A program made the translations under genes and the position numbers. Source: Pseudomonas sp. H3(2019) (GTDB lineage Bacteria; Pseudomonadota; Gammaproteobacteria; Pseudomonadales; Pseudomonadaceae). From it: a stretch of DNA of 64,000 nt. Shown one piece after another: positions 9,139 to 16,811 of the stretch (position 1 is its first letter; the number at the start of each line of letters is the position of its first letter). Below the pieces are notes generated by a model. The model saw only the letters and a list, made by a program, of their open reading frames with translations. It was not told the origin of the DNA and ran no database searches. The stretch covers positions 62,001 through 126,000 of the forward strand of contig NZ_VMSG01000009.1 of NCBI RefSeq assembly GCF_007713465.1. Direction: 5' to 3'.

Positions 9139-9165
9139 TTGACCAAATTAACCGGCTGGTACAAT
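9139..9165 (+). promoter_or_regulatory. Promoter and probable TetR operator of the aroQ operon
   Basis: TTGACC (9139-9144) and TACAAT (9160-9165) form a -35/-10 pair with a short 15-base spacer. The spacer holds the near-palindrome ATTAACCGGCTGGT (9147-9160). The same motif, matching at 19 of 24 positions and in the same place relative to a -10-like hexamer, occurs upstream of the dehydroshikimate dehydratase gene. A repressor bound here would block RNA polymerase. The TetR protein encoded in the cluster is the obvious candidate (inference). Confidence 0.6.
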
Positions 9166-9225
9166 TTATCTCCATAGGCGGGTCACCCTCGACCCACGCC
9201 CACAATAACAATGGAGAACGCCCTG

Positions 9226-9666
9226 ATGCCCCCTATCGTTCTGGTGCTCAACGGCCCGAACCTGAATCTGCTTGGCACCCGTGAGCCAGCGACGTATGGC
9301 CATGAAACCCTGGCCGACATTTCGGCCTTGTGCGGTCGCGCCGCCGCAGAGTTCGACCTGGCAGTGGAGTTTCGCCAGACCAACCACGAGGGCGAATTGC
9401 TCGACTGGATTCACTCGGCACGCGGTCGTTGTGCCGGAATCGTGATCAACCCGGCGGCCTGGACGCACACTTCGGTCGCGATTCGTGACGCGCTGATCGC
9501 CAGCGAGTTACCGGTGATCGAAGTACACCTGTCCAATGTGCATGCTCGCGAACCGTTCCGTCACCATTCGTTCGTGTCGGCCATCGCCACCGCCGTCCTC
9601 TGCGGATTCGGCAGCCACGGCTATCGCCTGGCGCTGGAGCATTTCAGTCAACGCTTGAAGGGATGA
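9226..9666 (+). CDS. aroQ: Type II 3-dehydroquinate dehydratase
   Basis: This 146-residue dodecamer-forming enzyme interconverts 3-dehydroquinate and 3-dehydroshikimate. The N-terminal [17 protein letters not shown] carries the mobile-loop Arg and the catalytic Tyr; [17 protein letters not shown] and [17 protein letters not shown] carry the substrate-binding Asn/Ser and catalytic His. The ATG at 9226 is chosen because GGAG lies nine bases upstream; the ATG at 9211 would add MENAL. It sits first in a two-gene operon with a quinate/shikimate dehydrogenase, so a catabolic role in quinate use is more likely than a role in aromatic biosynthesis. Confidence 0.92.
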   Translation: MPPIVLVLNGPNLNLLGTREPATYGHETLADISALCGRAAAEFDLAVEFRQTNHEGELLDWIHSARGRCAGIVINPAAWTHTSVAIRDALIASELPVIEVHLSNVHAREPFRHHSFVSAIATAVLCGFGSHGYRLALEHFSQRLKG

Positions 9667-9671
9667 GCCAC

Positions 9672-10526
9672 ATGTCGCAGAACAACACGGTACTCGCAGG
9701 ACTCATCGGCGCCGGTATCCAGGCGTCTCGAACCCCGGCGCTGCATGAACGCGAAGGTGATGCCCAAGGCCTGCGCTACCTTTATCGGTTGATCGACCTC
9801 GATCAACTGAAACTCGACAGCGGCGCCCTTCCCGACCTGCTGATATCGGCGGAACGGATGAACTTTACCGGTCTGAATATCACCTTTCCGTGCAAGCAGG
9901 CGATCATCCCGCTGCTCGACGAACTCTCACCGGAAGCCCGAGGTATCGGTGCGGTAAACACCGTGGTGCTCAAGGACGGAAAACGCATCGGGCATAACAC
10001 CGACTGCCTCGGTTTCGCCGAAGGTTTTCGCCGTGGCTTGAAGGATGCTGCCCGCGAGCGCGTCGTCCAAATGGGCGCTGGTGGTGCGGGGGCTGCGGTG
10101 GCCCACGCGCTGTTGAGCGAAGGCGTTCAGCAATTGAGTATTTTCGACGTGGACGTCAGTCGTGCGCAAAGCCTTGCGAACAACCTCAATCAGCATTTCG
10201 GCAGCGGCCGGGCCTGTGCCGGCAGCGATCTGCCGAGTGCGTTGGCGCAGGCCGATGGGCTGGTGAACACCACGCCGATGGGCATGGCCAAACTGCCCGG
10301 CATGCCAGTGCCGGTGGAGTTGCTGCGGGCCGAATTGTGGGTCGCGGAGATTGTTTACTTTCCACTCGAAACCGAACTGCTGCGCAACGCTCGTGCCTTG
10401 GGCTGCCGTACTCTGGATGGCGGCAACATGGCCGTGTTTCAGGCGGTGAAGGCCTTTGAGTTGTTCAGTGGCGTGGTGCCGGATGCACAGCGGATGCTCG
10501 CGCACTTTCAAAGCATGAATGGTTGA
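9672..10526 (+). CDS. Quinate/shikimate dehydrogenase-like enzyme (AroE superfamily)
   Basis: This 284-residue AroE-fold enzyme has the N-terminal substrate motif GIQASRTPALHE. The usual AroE SLSP motif is replaced by ASRTP, as in catabolic NAD-dependent quinate/shikimate dehydrogenases. Conserved catalytic Lys and Asp are visible in NITFPCKQAIIP and HNTDCLGF, and the nucleotide loop is GAGGAGAAVAHALL. It probably oxidises quinate or shikimate at the entry to the catabolic route. The start at 9672 has AAGGGATGAG upstream; an ATG at 9663 would overlap the aroQ stop in ATGA. It is cotranscribed with aroQ and convergent with tetR. Confidence 0.85.
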   Translation: MSQNNTVLAGLIGAGIQASRTPALHEREGDAQGLRYLYRLIDLDQLKLDSGALPDLLISAERMNFTGLNITFPCKQAIIPLLDELSPEARGIGAVNTVVLKDGKRIGHNTDCLGFAEGFRRGLKDAARERVVQMGAGGAGAAVAHALLSEGVQQLSIFDVDVSRAQSLANNLNQHFGSGRACAGSDLPSALAQADGLVNTTPMGMAKLPGMPVPVELLRAELWVAEIVYFPLETELLRNARALGCRTLDGGNMAVFQAVKAFELFSGVVPDAQRMLAHFQSMNG

Positions 10527-10545
10527 CGACCACGGCCTTCTTGAT

Positions 10546-10656
10546 GATCGTTCCCACGCTCTGCGTGGGAATGCAGCCCATGACGCTCTGCGTCACCATC
10601 AAGAGCGGACGCGGAGCGTCCAGTGAGGCATTCCCACGCAGAGCGTGGGAACGATC
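10546..10656. repeat. Family A REP-like element, full length (four hairpins)
   Basis: Outer units GATCGTTCCCACGC.. (10546-10573) and its reverse complement (10629-10656) are each palindromic. Between them lie two shorter hairpins, TGACGC-TCT-GCGTCA and GGACGC-GGA-GCGTCC. The element fills the gap between the convergent dehydrogenase and tetR genes. The same architecture recurs at 46026 and 52030, with partial copies elsewhere in the window. Confidence 0.9.
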
Positions 10657-10677
10657 TGCAATCTGCTGGCTTGAGCT

Positions 10678-11349
10678 TCACGCCTGCAAATAACGCAGCA
10701 CTGACTCGCAGATCATCTGGCGATGACGCTGCTTGATCGTTTCGTCCGGCAAGTCGATCTGAAAAATCTCGCCAAAGGTATGACGGTTCGACACCCGGTA
10801 AAAACAGAACGAACTGATCAGCAAATGCACGTCCAGCGGGTCCAGCCCGATGCGGAATACGCCCTCCTCGGCACCGCGCTGCAGAATCACGCCCAGCGAA
10901 TCGAGGATCGTATTGTTCATTGCCTTGATCGCTTCGGACTGCTTCACGTACTCGGCATTGTGAATGTTCTCGATGCAGACGATGCGCACAAAATCGACGT
11001 TGCGGTCATGGTGATCGAAAGTGAACTCCACCAGCCGCCGGATCGCCTCGCGCGGTTCCAGCTCAGCCAGGTGCAAGCGACTTTCAGTGCTGCGGATATC
11101 GCCGTAAAGCTTCTCCAGCACCTCGACGTAGAGCTGTTCCTTGCTACCGAAGTAGTAATAGATCATCCGCTTCGAGGTGTGGATACGCTCGGCGATTGCA
11201 TCGACACGAGCGCCGGACAGGCCCTGCTGGACGAACTCGACAATGGCTTCTTGAAGAATGTTCTCGCGGGTCTTTTCCGGGTTGTTCTTGCGACTCTTGC
11301 GCGGCTCGATCAAGGGTTCGTCGGGCGCGACGGTGAGTTCTGTGGTCAT
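10678..11349 (-). CDS. TetR-family regulator of the quinate/shikimate cluster
   Basis: This 223-residue repressor-type protein has an N-terminal helix-turn-helix (about residues 22-68: ENILQEAIVEFVQQGLSGAR, then VDAIAERIHTSKRMIYYYFG and SKEQLYVEVLEKLY) and a helical ligand-binding domain with the TetR_C pattern. It lies 107 bases downstream of the dehydratase gene on the same strand, inside the cluster. That position and the shared palindrome upstream of both operons suggest it represses them until a pathway intermediate binds. The start is uncertain among ATGs at 11349, 11355 and 11427; the N-terminal 20 residues are disordered in any case. Confidence 0.85.
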   Translation of the reverse strand: MTTELTVAPDEPLIEPRKSRKNNPEKTRENILQEAIVEFVQQGLSGARVDAIAERIHTSKRMIYYYFGSKEQLYVEVLEKLYGDIRSTESRLHLAELEPREAIRRLVEFTFDHHDRNVDFVRIVCIENIHNAEYVKQSEAIKAMNNTILDSLGVILQRGAEEGVFRIGLDPLDVHLLISSFCFYRVSNRHTFGEIFQIDLPDETIKQRHRQMICESVLRYLQA

Positions 11350-11456
11350 TCTCATTCCGGGCTCATGGCCTTCACTGCACAGCTGGCGATTATGGGCCGC
11401 ACGCTGCAGTGAAGGAAGCTTCGCCACGGCCGTTTACCCCTGTGTTTACCAATTTC

Positions 11457-13358
11457 CTACAACTTGGCGTGACGCACACCTCCGCTGCGTGATTTCGCCA
11501 TCGCCGCCAGGCGCACCGCGACGTTGGCCGCACCATATCCGGCATAGCCGTTTTTGCGCTGGATGATTTCGAAGAAGAAGCGCCCTTCAAAGGGCTCGGT
11601 GTACACATGAAACAGCTCACCGCCCTGGGCATCGCGGTCATACAGCACGTTGTAATAGGCGAGCTCGCTGAGGAACTCGTCATCGAAATCAAAGCGTGCG
11701 GCGAGGTCATCGTAATAGTTGAGCGGGATGTCCAGCAGTGGTACGCCGGCGGCTTTGGCGCGACTGACCTCAGCGAACATATCGTCGCAATCAAAAGCAA
11801 TGTGATGCACACCGGAGCCGCGATAACTGGACAAGGCGTGAGAGATGGCGGTGTTGCGGTTCTCGGAAATGTTCAGCGGCAAACGGATCGAACTGCATCG
11901 GCTGCGCAGCGCGCGGCTTTTTACCAGGCCGTAAGGGTCAGGCAACACCACTTCATCGTCGGCCTCGAAATCCAGCAGGCTCTTGTAGAACAGCACCCAA
12001 CTGTCGAGGCTGTCCGCCGGCAGCGCCATCGCCATATGGTCGATCCTTTTCAGTCCGCCACCGGTGGCTGCCGTCGGATGCAGACTGAAGTCGGTGCCGT
12101 AGACATCGGCGTGTTCATCCACCAGATAAATCAGGCTGCCATCCGGCGCACGGACCGCCGCCAGTTCCAGTTCATTGGGGCCGACCAGCCCGCGATAGGG
12201 TTGCCCTTTGTACGCCACCGCTCGGGCCAGTGCACTGGCGCTGTCCTTGACCCGCACCGCAGTCGCACACAATGACGGCCCGTGCGCTTCAAAAAAACTG
12301 TGGGCAAACGAATAGGGTTCCGAGTTGAGGATCAGATTGATATCGCCCTGGCGCAGCAGCGTGACGTTCTTGGAGCGGTGCTCACCGGCCTTGACGAAAC
12401 CCAGTCGCTCCAGCCAATGCGAGAGTTTGGCGCCAAGACTTTCGTCCACCGCGAACTCGAGAAACTCGACGCCGTCGTACTCACTGGCCGGTGGCGTGGC
12501 AAACAAAATGTCGAGGTTCGGCGTGGGCGTCGCTTGTTGCTGCAAACGTGCTCGGGTCTTCTCTTCCAGATACAGCAAGGAGCGCAGGCCATCGGCGGCA
12601 TTGGCGCGTGGTGGCGCGGCGCGGAATCCGTCATTGAAAACTTCCAGCGACAGCGGTCCGGTGTAACCACTCTGGATAATCGGTGCGAGAAACCCCGGCA
12701 AGTCGAATTCGCCCTGTCCGGGGAAGCAACGAAAATGTCGGCTCCACTCCAGCACGTCCATCGCCAGGATCGGTGCGTCGGCCATTTGCACAAAGAAAAT
12801 CTTCTCGCCGGGAATGTCCGCGATAGCCCGTGGATCACCCTTGAGCGACAAGGTATGAAAACTGTCCAGCAACACGCCCAGATTCGGATGGTCCGCCTGG
12901 CGGACGATATTCCAGACCTGTTGATAAGTGTTCACATGCCGGCCCCAGGCCAGTGCCTCATAACCGATCCGCAAGCCACGAGCCCCGGCGCGCTCGGCCA
13001 GCAGTCGCAAGTCATCGACCAGAATCTGCTCATCGCCAACGCTGTCGGCCGAAGCGTTGCTGCACACCAGCACCAGGTCGGTGCCCAGTTCCTGCATCAG
13101 GTCGAACTTGCGCTCGGCGCGTTCGAGGTTGCGCGGCAGGCGGTCGCGGCGACAGCCTTCGAAATCACGAAACGGTTGAAACAGGGTGATGGCGATGCCG
13201 AGGTCAGCACACATCTGTTTAATTTCACGCGGGCTGCCGTCGTAGTACAGCAGGTCATTTTCGAAAATTTCCACCCCATCGAAACCCGCAGCGGCAATGG
13301 CTTCGAGTTTTTCCGGCAGGGTACCGCTCAAGGAAACGGTGGCAATGGAACGCTGCAT
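11457..13358 (-). CDS. quiC: Bipartite 3-dehydroshikimate dehydratase / HPPD-like fusion
   Basis: This 633-residue protein has two parts. Residues 1-275 form a xylose-isomerase-like TIM barrel whose metal ligands Glu134, Asp165, Gln191 and Glu239, with His168, are all in place. This half dehydrates 3-dehydroshikimate to protocatechuate, feeding the beta-ketoadipate route. Residues 290-615 form a vicinal-oxygen-chelate domain like 4-hydroxyphenylpyruvate dioxygenase, with the iron ligand set His441, His519 and Glu597 retained. Such bipartite dehydratases are known in Pseudomonas; the reaction of the second half is not settled. It is divergent from the MFS transporter and upstream of tetR. Confidence 0.92.
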   Translation of the reverse strand: MQRSIATVSLSGTLPEKLEAIAAAGFDGVEIFENDLLYYDGSPREIKQMCADLGIAITLFQPFRDFEGCRRDRLPRNLERAERKFDLMQELGTDLVLVCSNASADSVGDEQILVDDLRLLAERAGARGLRIGYEALAWGRHVNTYQQVWNIVRQADHPNLGVLLDSFHTLSLKGDPRAIADIPGEKIFFVQMADAPILAMDVLEWSRHFRCFPGQGEFDLPGFLAPIIQSGYTGPLSLEVFNDGFRAAPPRANAADGLRSLLYLEEKTRARLQQQATPTPNLDILFATPPASEYDGVEFLEFAVDESLGAKLSHWLERLGFVKAGEHRSKNVTLLRQGDINLILNSEPYSFAHSFFEAHGPSLCATAVRVKDSASALARAVAYKGQPYRGLVGPNELELAAVRAPDGSLIYLVDEHADVYGTDFSLHPTAATGGGLKRIDHMAMALPADSLDSWVLFYKSLLDFEADDEVVLPDPYGLVKSRALRSRCSSIRLPLNISENRNTAISHALSSYRGSGVHHIAFDCDDMFAEVSRAKAAGVPLLDIPLNYYDDLAARFDFDDEFLSELAYYNVLYDRDAQGGELFHVYTEPFEGRFFFEIIQRKNGYAGYGAANVAVRLAAMAKSRSGGVRHAKL

Positions 13359-13471
13359 GTTTCGACTCCCGGTGGGATGGGCTGATCTTGTTGATTTTGT
13401 TCGAGGCGCCGCACGTTTTTTGGGTGTGCTGAGGCCAGGAGAATTATTGAGCCGGCCTGTTCATTGAGCAA

Positions 13472-13500
13472 TTCAAAGTGTACCAACCGGTTAGTTTACT
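13472..13500. promoter_or_regulatory. Divergent promoters sharing a TetR-type operator
   Basis: The palindrome ACCAACCGGTTAGT (13482-13495) is the inverted copy of the site before aroQ. On the minus strand the -10-like hexamer TACACT (13477-13482) directly follows it, giving a leader of about 110 bases to quiC. On the plus strand TTCAAA (13472-13477) and TTTACT (13495-13500) sit 17 bases apart around the same palindrome and could drive the MFS gene. One repressor could thus silence both directions. Confidence 0.55.
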
Positions 13501-13926
13501 GTGCGATTATCGAACACAATGGCGGTTGGCGAATTGACGATTTTTCGCTCACTGCGCACCATCGACAGCACATCGAGTCCGGTCATCAACCACCGGTCGA
13601 AGTGACCAACGACCCAGAACACACCATAAAAAATTCAAAAATCGGGTACACGCTCATGCTTGCATTCAACGCCTTGCTCCGTTGCTCTCTCCTTCATTCC
13701 CCGTGCCTGGCGCCCGACCGCCAATCGCCTTCAGACCTTTCTGGCGCCTGCGACCGAACCCGGCCCGCACGCTGAACACGCGCTTTGGTTGCCTCAGCCA
13801 ACACTGAGCCAACACAAACACTCAGCCGGTCAATCAGTGTTTTCACCCTGCGCATCTGCGCACCCCCGACGATTGATCACGCGCCCATGAAGTCCCGACG
13901 AGCCTTGCTTGTCAGTCATTGAACGG
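13501..13926. other. Long non-coding stretch before the MFS transporter
   Basis: About 425 bases separate the operator from the transporter start. Small open frames exist in it (for example 13660-13890), but none has a good ribosome-binding site or a recognisable sequence. There is no clear terminator or known riboswitch. It may be a long 5' leader or contain an unseen second promoter. Confidence 0.4.
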
Positions 13927-15288
13927 ATGGCACAGATGATTCCTTCTCAGAGCTCTCACACAGAAAGCGCCCGCATAGCCCCGGCCATGGGCGTCGCGTC
14001 TGGCGGCATCGGCGACAAAATCCGCGGCGCCATGGCGGTCGGCAAAACCCGTTGGGGCATGCTGGCGCTGGTGTTTTTCGCCACCACCCTGAACTACATC
14101 GACCGCGCCGCGCTGGGCGTCATGCAGCCGATCCTGGCCAAGGAAATGAGCTGGACGGCGATGGACTACGCCAACATCAACTTCTGGTTTCAGGTCGGTT
14201 ACGCCGTCGGCTTCGTGCTGCAAGGCCGGCTGATCGATCGGGTCGGTGTGAAGCGCGTGTTCTTCTGCGCGGTGCTGCTCTGGAGCCTGGCGACCGGCGC
14301 CCATGGCCTGGCGACCTCGGCCCTGGGCTTTATGGTCTGCCGCTTTATTCTCGGGCTGACCGAAGCCGCCAACTACCCGGCCTGCGTGAAGACCACCCGG
14401 CTGTGGTTCCCTGCCGGTGAGCGTGCCGTGGCCACTGGCATTTTCAATGCCGGGACCAACGTCGGCGCGATGTTCACGCCGATGCTGCTGCCGCTGATCC
14501 TCCACGCCTGGGGCTGGCAAGCCGCGTTCCTGTGCATGTCGGCACTGGGCGGGATCTGGCTGCTGTTCTGGGGCTTGAAGTACTTCAACCCGGAAGATCA
14601 CCCGTCGGTGAAGCAATCGGAACTGGACTACATCCAGAACGAAGCCGAACCGGAACAAACCCGCGTACCGTTCTCGCGGATCCTGCGGATGCGTGGCACC
14701 TGGGCCTTCGCCCTCGCCTACTCGATGACCGCGCCGGTGTTCTGGTTCTACCTGTACTGGCTGCCACCGTTCCTCAACCAGCAATACAACCTGGGCATCA
14801 ACGTGACCCAAATGGGTATTCCGCTGATCATCATCTATATGACGGCCGACTTCGGCAGCGTGGGCGGCGGCATTCTGTCCTCGTTCCTGATCGGCCGCGG
14901 GATCAACCCGATCAAGGCCCGGTTGATGTCCATGCTGCTGTTCGCCTGCTGCATCATCGGCGTCATCATGGCCGCCGGCTCCAGCAACCTGTGGGTCGCG
15001 GTGTTTGCCATCTCGCTGGCCATCGGCGCGCACCAGGCCTGGACCGCGAACATCTGGAGCCTGGTGATGGACTACACGCCCAAGCACATGATGAGCACGG
15101 TGTTCGGTTTCGGTGGCATGTGCGCCGCCATTGGCGGGATGTTCATGACCCAACTGGTCGGGCACATCCTGACCATCACCAATAACAACTACACCGTGCT
15201 GTTCACCATGATTCCGGCGATGTACTTCATTGCGCTGACCTGGCTGTACTTCATGGCACCGCGCAAGATTCCGCACCTCAAAGACTGA
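13927..15288 (+). CDS. MFS transporter of the anion:cation symporter type, probable quinate/shikimate uptake
   Basis: This 453-residue protein has 12 hydrophobic segments and the ACS-family opening motif NYIDRAALGVMQPIL after helix 1, then GRLIDRVGVKRVFF and the helix 4-5 motif CRFILGLTEAANYPA. Members of this family import organic anions such as hexuronates and aromatic acids. The divergent quiC gene and shared operator region suggest a cyclic polyol acid such as quinate or shikimate. The start is uncertain: TTG at 13909, ATG at 13927 or ATG at 13936. The first helix begins about 40 residues in, so the N-terminus is unusually long for the family. Confidence 0.85.
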   Translation: MAQMIPSQSSHTESARIAPAMGVASGGIGDKIRGAMAVGKTRWGMLALVFFATTLNYIDRAALGVMQPILAKEMSWTAMDYANINFWFQVGYAVGFVLQGRLIDRVGVKRVFFCAVLLWSLATGAHGLATSALGFMVCRFILGLTEAANYPACVKTTRLWFPAGERAVATGIFNAGTNVGAMFTPMLLPLILHAWGWQAAFLCMSALGGIWLLFWGLKYFNPEDHPSVKQSELDYIQNEAEPEQTRVPFSRILRMRGTWAFALAYSMTAPVFWFYLYWLPPFLNQQYNLGINVTQMGIPLIIIYMTADFGSVGGGILSSFLIGRGINPIKARLMSMLLFACCIIGVIMAAGSSNLWVAVFAISLAIGAHQAWTANIWSLVMDYTPKHMMSTVFGFGGMCAAIGGMFMTQLVGHILTITNNNYTVLFTMIPAMYFIALTWLYFMAPRKIPHLKD

Positions 15289-15299
15289 TCCCACCCTCG

Positions 15300-15323
15300 C
15301 GCAGGCCTGATCCCGGGCCTGCG
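15300..15323. terminator. Hairpin between convergent MFS and EamA genes
   Basis: CGCAGGCC and GGCCTGCG form a perfect 8-bp GC-rich stem with an 8-base loop, 12 bases after the MFS stop and just before the convergent EamA stop. No U tract follows, so termination by itself would be weak. Confidence 0.4.
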
Positions 15324-15334
15324 TCTCCTCCCGC

Positions 15335-16213
15335 TCAACGACGCCGCTGTTGCCAGGCGGCTGCCAGACCGCTGAGGCAAATGATCGCGATGCCGATCAC
15401 CGTGGTCAGGCTTGGCGTGTGGGAAAACAGCAACCAACCCAGCAGTCCGGCAAACACGATCTGACAGTAACCAAAGGGTGCCAGCAGTGCCGGCGCCGCA
15501 TGCCGAAACGCCTGAGTCAGCAGTAGATGCGCAGTCATCCCGAAGCCCCCCAGCGCCAGCATCAACAGCCCGTGGGTAAAGCTCGGCACTTGCCAGAACA
15601 TCGGCACCAACGCGCTCATGACCAGGGTGTTGCACAAACCGGCAAAGAAGTTGCTGGTGGTCGGGCTGTCGACCTCGCTGAGTTTGCGCGTCAGCAGTTG
15701 GTAAAAGCAGAAGAACAACGCCGAGCAGAACGGCAGCAACACCGCCGGGGTAAATAATTCGCCGCCGGGGTGGACGATGATCAACACGCCGACAAACCCG
15801 CACATCACCGCCAGCCATTGCCCACGCGTCACCCGCTCACCGAGCAATGGCACCGACAATGCGGTCACCAGCACCGGTGCAAGAAAGTTGACCGCCGTAG
15901 CTTCCGCCAACGGGATGAACAACAAGCCAGTCGTGAACAGCAGGCTGGTACCGAGCAAGCACAACGCCCGCAGCAACTGCAGCAACGGGCGCTTGGTACG
16001 CAGGACACGCAGCCCGGACTGCGGTAGAAAAATCCCGGCCATCAGCAGCGTATGAACCAGATAACGCGCCCACACCACCATCACCACCGGATAGAAGCCC
16101 GACAGGTATTTCGACAAGGCGTCGTGAGTGGAAAACAGCAAGGTGGCGACAACAATCAGCAGAATGCCTTTGAACGGTTGATTGATACCGGAGAGCGGGG
16201 TGCTGAGCGTCAT
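15335..16213 (-). CDS. EamA/DMT-family transporter
   Basis: This 292-residue inner-membrane protein has ten hydrophobic helices in two EamA repeats: residues about 12-140 begin GILLIVVATLLFSTHDALSKYL, and the second repeat runs about 150-285. It ends with a basic tail (AAAWQQRRR). Drug/metabolite family exporters move small metabolites outward; the substrate is unknown. The ATG at 16213 has AAGGGA upstream; the frame is open far further upstream, but that part is not membrane-like. Only an IclR-type regulator remnant lies directly upstream. Confidence 0.85.
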   Translation of the reverse strand: MTLSTPLSGINQPFKGILLIVVATLLFSTHDALSKYLSGFYPVVMVVWARYLVHTLLMAGIFLPQSGLRVLRTKRPLLQLLRALCLLGTSLLFTTGLLFIPLAEATAVNFLAPVLVTALSVPLLGERVTRGQWLAVMCGFVGVLIIVHPGGELFTPAVLLPFCSALFFCFYQLLTRKLSEVDSPTTSNFFAGLCNTLVMSALVPMFWQVPSFTHGLLMLALGGFGMTAHLLLTQAFRHAAPALLAPFGYCQIVFAGLLGWLLFSHTPSLTTVIGIAIICLSGLAAAWQQRRR

Positions 16214-16283
16214 GGGGTATCCCTTGTGTCTTGCGTCAATGGTCAAAAACATCGCGCGCAAGGCACCATGGAATTTCAACAAT

Positions 16284-16451
16284 CTAGAACTTGATTCCAG
16301 TTTCCTGAACAGTAAAAAGAAAAATGTGTTCGAACATCGCACTTTTCGGGATCTCCAGCTGCTCGGCCAGCACCTGCATCGGCAGGCCTCGCGGGTCGCT
16401 GGCAAGACTTTCCAGAACACTGAAGACGCGTTCGATTTGATTGCCGGCCAT
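16284..16451 (-). pseudogene. Remnant of an IclR-family regulator (DNA-binding N-terminus only)
   Basis: The 55-residue frame begins MAGNQIERVFSVLESLASDP and continues RGLPMQVLAEQLEIPKSA, which is the start of an IclR-type winged helix. After the recognition-helix start (PKSA) the similarity breaks into unrelated residues and a TAG stop at 16284. Complete IclR proteins are about 250 residues with an effector domain; no trace of that domain follows before the EamA gene. A deletion that removed the rest of a regulator, perhaps of the EamA exporter, is the simplest explanation. Confidence 0.65.
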
Positions 16452-16811
16452 GGTGGGATTCCAGACGAAATCTGACCGATTCTAGAAGACAACGGGATGA
16501 ATGCGAAATGTGGAACTGCGGCGTTCAACAACTGCCGGCGAGGGAACCCAACTGCCAGTGCGATGCCTGAGACGTTCGCCGAAGCTCGTCTGCAGCCACC
16601 GGTTTCGCAGGTGAATGCCATACTGCCTTTCATCCGGCATAGTCTGACGATCGGACTGGCAACGATCCCGCTCACCGGCAACACTCATCACCACGCTCAA
16701 CCAGAGGATTCTCACATGCAAACCTTGCTCGGCGTATCCGCCAGGATCCAGGTCGCACGTCAACGGGGCCGGGTCAGTCAATGCAACACCTTCGCGGCGA
16801 AGAGCCTCTAA
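16452..16811. other. Gap without a convincing gene
   Basis: These 360 bases between the IclR remnant and the alpha/beta hydrolase gene contain open frames on both strands (16497-16811 plus; 16482-16817 minus). They lack family resemblance and plausible ribosome-binding sites. No repeats or terminators were seen. It probably holds the promoter of the hydrolase gene and decayed sequence. Confidence 0.4.

Noticed and set aside
10546..10656. Repeated palindromes considered as a CRISPR array
   Set aside because: Units are inverted and dispersed over 40 kb, with no regular spacers and no cas genes.
13912..15294. 460-codon minus-strand frame
   Set aside because: It mirrors the MFS transporter exactly and has shadow-type composition.
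16497..16811. 104-codon frame just before the alpha/beta hydrolase
   Set aside because: No ribosome-binding site or family resemblance; the gap also has an overlapping minus-strand frame.
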